From NCBI GenBank assembly GCA_002451235.1, contig DKBN01000029.1, positions 4,242 through 9,690 on the forward strand: DNA of 5,449 nucleotides, written 5' to 3'. Below, piece by piece: positions 4,935 through 5,449 of the stretch. The notes beneath the pieces were generated by a model, which saw only the letters and a list, made by a program, of their open reading frames with translations, was not told the origin of the DNA and did not search any database. The first letter of the stretch is position 1. The number at the start of each line of letters is the position of its first letter. The translations under genes and the position numbers were made by a program. The stretch is from Patescibacteria group bacterium UBA6899. Lineage in GTDB: Bacteria > Patescibacteriota > Minisyncoccia > Phycocordibacterales > UBA6899.

Positions 4935-5449
4935 ATGGCAAAGATCTTAGGCATCGATCTTGGAACGACGAATTCAGCGATGGCGATCGTCGAAGGAGGC
5001 GAGCCCCACATCATCGAGAATGCTGAGGGAACGCGAACGACCCCTTCGATCGTGGCCATTTCGAAGACGGGAGAGCGTCTCGTAGGGCAGACCGCAAAAC
5101 GCCAGGGAGTGACCAACCCAAAGAACACCGTCTATCAGATCAAACGCTTTATCGGCCATGCTTTCGACGAATCGTCCGTCCAGAAGGATAAGGCGGCGCT
5201 CCCGTTCGAAGTGCGAAAGTCGGATAACGGCGGCGTAGAGGTCTCGATGGGAGGAAAATGGCACCGTCCAGAGGAGATCTCCGCGATGATCCTTGGAAAG
5301 CTCAAGGCAGACGCGGAAACACGTTTAGGCGAGAGGATCACTGAGGCGGTCATTACTGTCCCGGCCTATTTCAACGATAGCCAGCGGCAAGCAACGCGTG
5401 ACGCGGGCAAGATCGCCGGCCTCGAGGTGAAGCGCATCATCAACGAACC
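4935..5449 (+). CDS. dnaK: Chaperone protein DnaK (Hsp70), 5' part
   Basis: DnaK is the ATP-dependent Hsp70 that binds unfolded polypeptides and cycles with DnaJ and GrpE in the cytoplasm. Only 171 complete codons are in the window; the gene continues past the right edge, so the rest of the ATPase domain and the whole substrate-binding domain are missing. Visible are the phosphate-binding loop IDLGTTNS (7-14), NAEGTRTTPSIVA (29-41), GQTAKRQGVTNPKNT (51-65), the catalytic Lys70 in QIKRFIG (68-74), and VITVPAYFNDSQRQATRDAG (139-158) with the interdomain switch residues Pro143 and Arg151. Numbering agrees exactly with E. coli DnaK at these points. It starts MAKILGIDLG, as usual for the family. 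No Shine-Dalgarno; the start context is GCATATG. Confidence 0.97.
   Translation, partial: MAKILGIDLGTTNSAMAIVEGGEPHIIENAEGTRTTPSIVAISKTGERLVGQTAKRQGVTNPKNTVYQIKRFIGHAFDESSVQKDKAALPFEVRKSDNGGVEVSMGGKWHRPEEISAMILGKLKADAETRLGERITEAVITVPAYFNDSQRQATRDAGKIAGLEVKRIINE

Noticed and set aside
1..5449. Many GATC tetramers, by eye well above the roughly 21 expected by chance
   Set aside because: Most fall across codon boundaries where ATC (Ile) or a TC-beginning codon follows G-A, so codon preference is the simpler explanation; a codon-shuffled count would settle it.

Overview
This window is a dense, single-strand (+) stretch of core translation and transcription genes. The order is infA (IF1) - rpmJ (L36) - rpsM (S13) - rpsK (S11) - rpsD (S4) - rpoA (RNA polymerase alpha) - rplQ (L17) - rplM (L13) - rpsI (S9), followed by grpE and the 5' part of dnaK, which runs off the right edge. 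It is the bacterial spc/alpha-operon tail joined directly to the L13-S9 pair and then to a two-gene chaperone unit.

The organism is bacterial and most likely belongs to the Candidate Phyla Radiation (Patescibacteria), probably Parcubacteria-like. This is a judgement from remembered family patterns, not a search. It rests on the S11 form (long basic N-terminus, a GSLGF core and an HNGPRARKPRRI tail), the S13 tail with GSGRRKVDKK, an L13 of only 114 residues that is short at both ends, very tight gene packing, and the lack of Shine-Dalgarno (SD) sequences at most starts. TGA ends rpoA and rpsI, so TGA is a stop here; this argues against the lineages that read TGA as glycine.

Layout. Positions 1-243 hold infA. 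A near-consensus promoter (TTGTCA, 17-nt spacer, TATAAT) straddles the infA stop codon, followed by a roughly 60-nt leader that can fold. It should drive rpmJ and the alpha-operon genes downstream. rpmJ and rpsM are separated by a perfect 12-bp tandem duplication that doubles both the stop codon and the SD motif. From rpsM to rpsI (448-4149), gaps are 4-50 nt with no visible terminator. Positions 4150-4217 hold a probable second promoter with TATACT placed so close to the grpE ATG that the mRNA would be almost leaderless. Positions 4866-4934 are an AT-rich spacer before dnaK, with only a weak promoter candidate.

The genes supply IF1, five small-subunit and large-subunit structural proteins of the ribosome head, decoding region and 50S assembly core, the RNA polymerase assembly subunit, and the DnaK chaperone with its nucleotide exchange factor. 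No mobile element, CRISPR array, tRNA, rRNA or defence gene is visible. I found no undescribed system. The points worth a second look are regulatory and evolutionary details in an otherwise ordinary core region.
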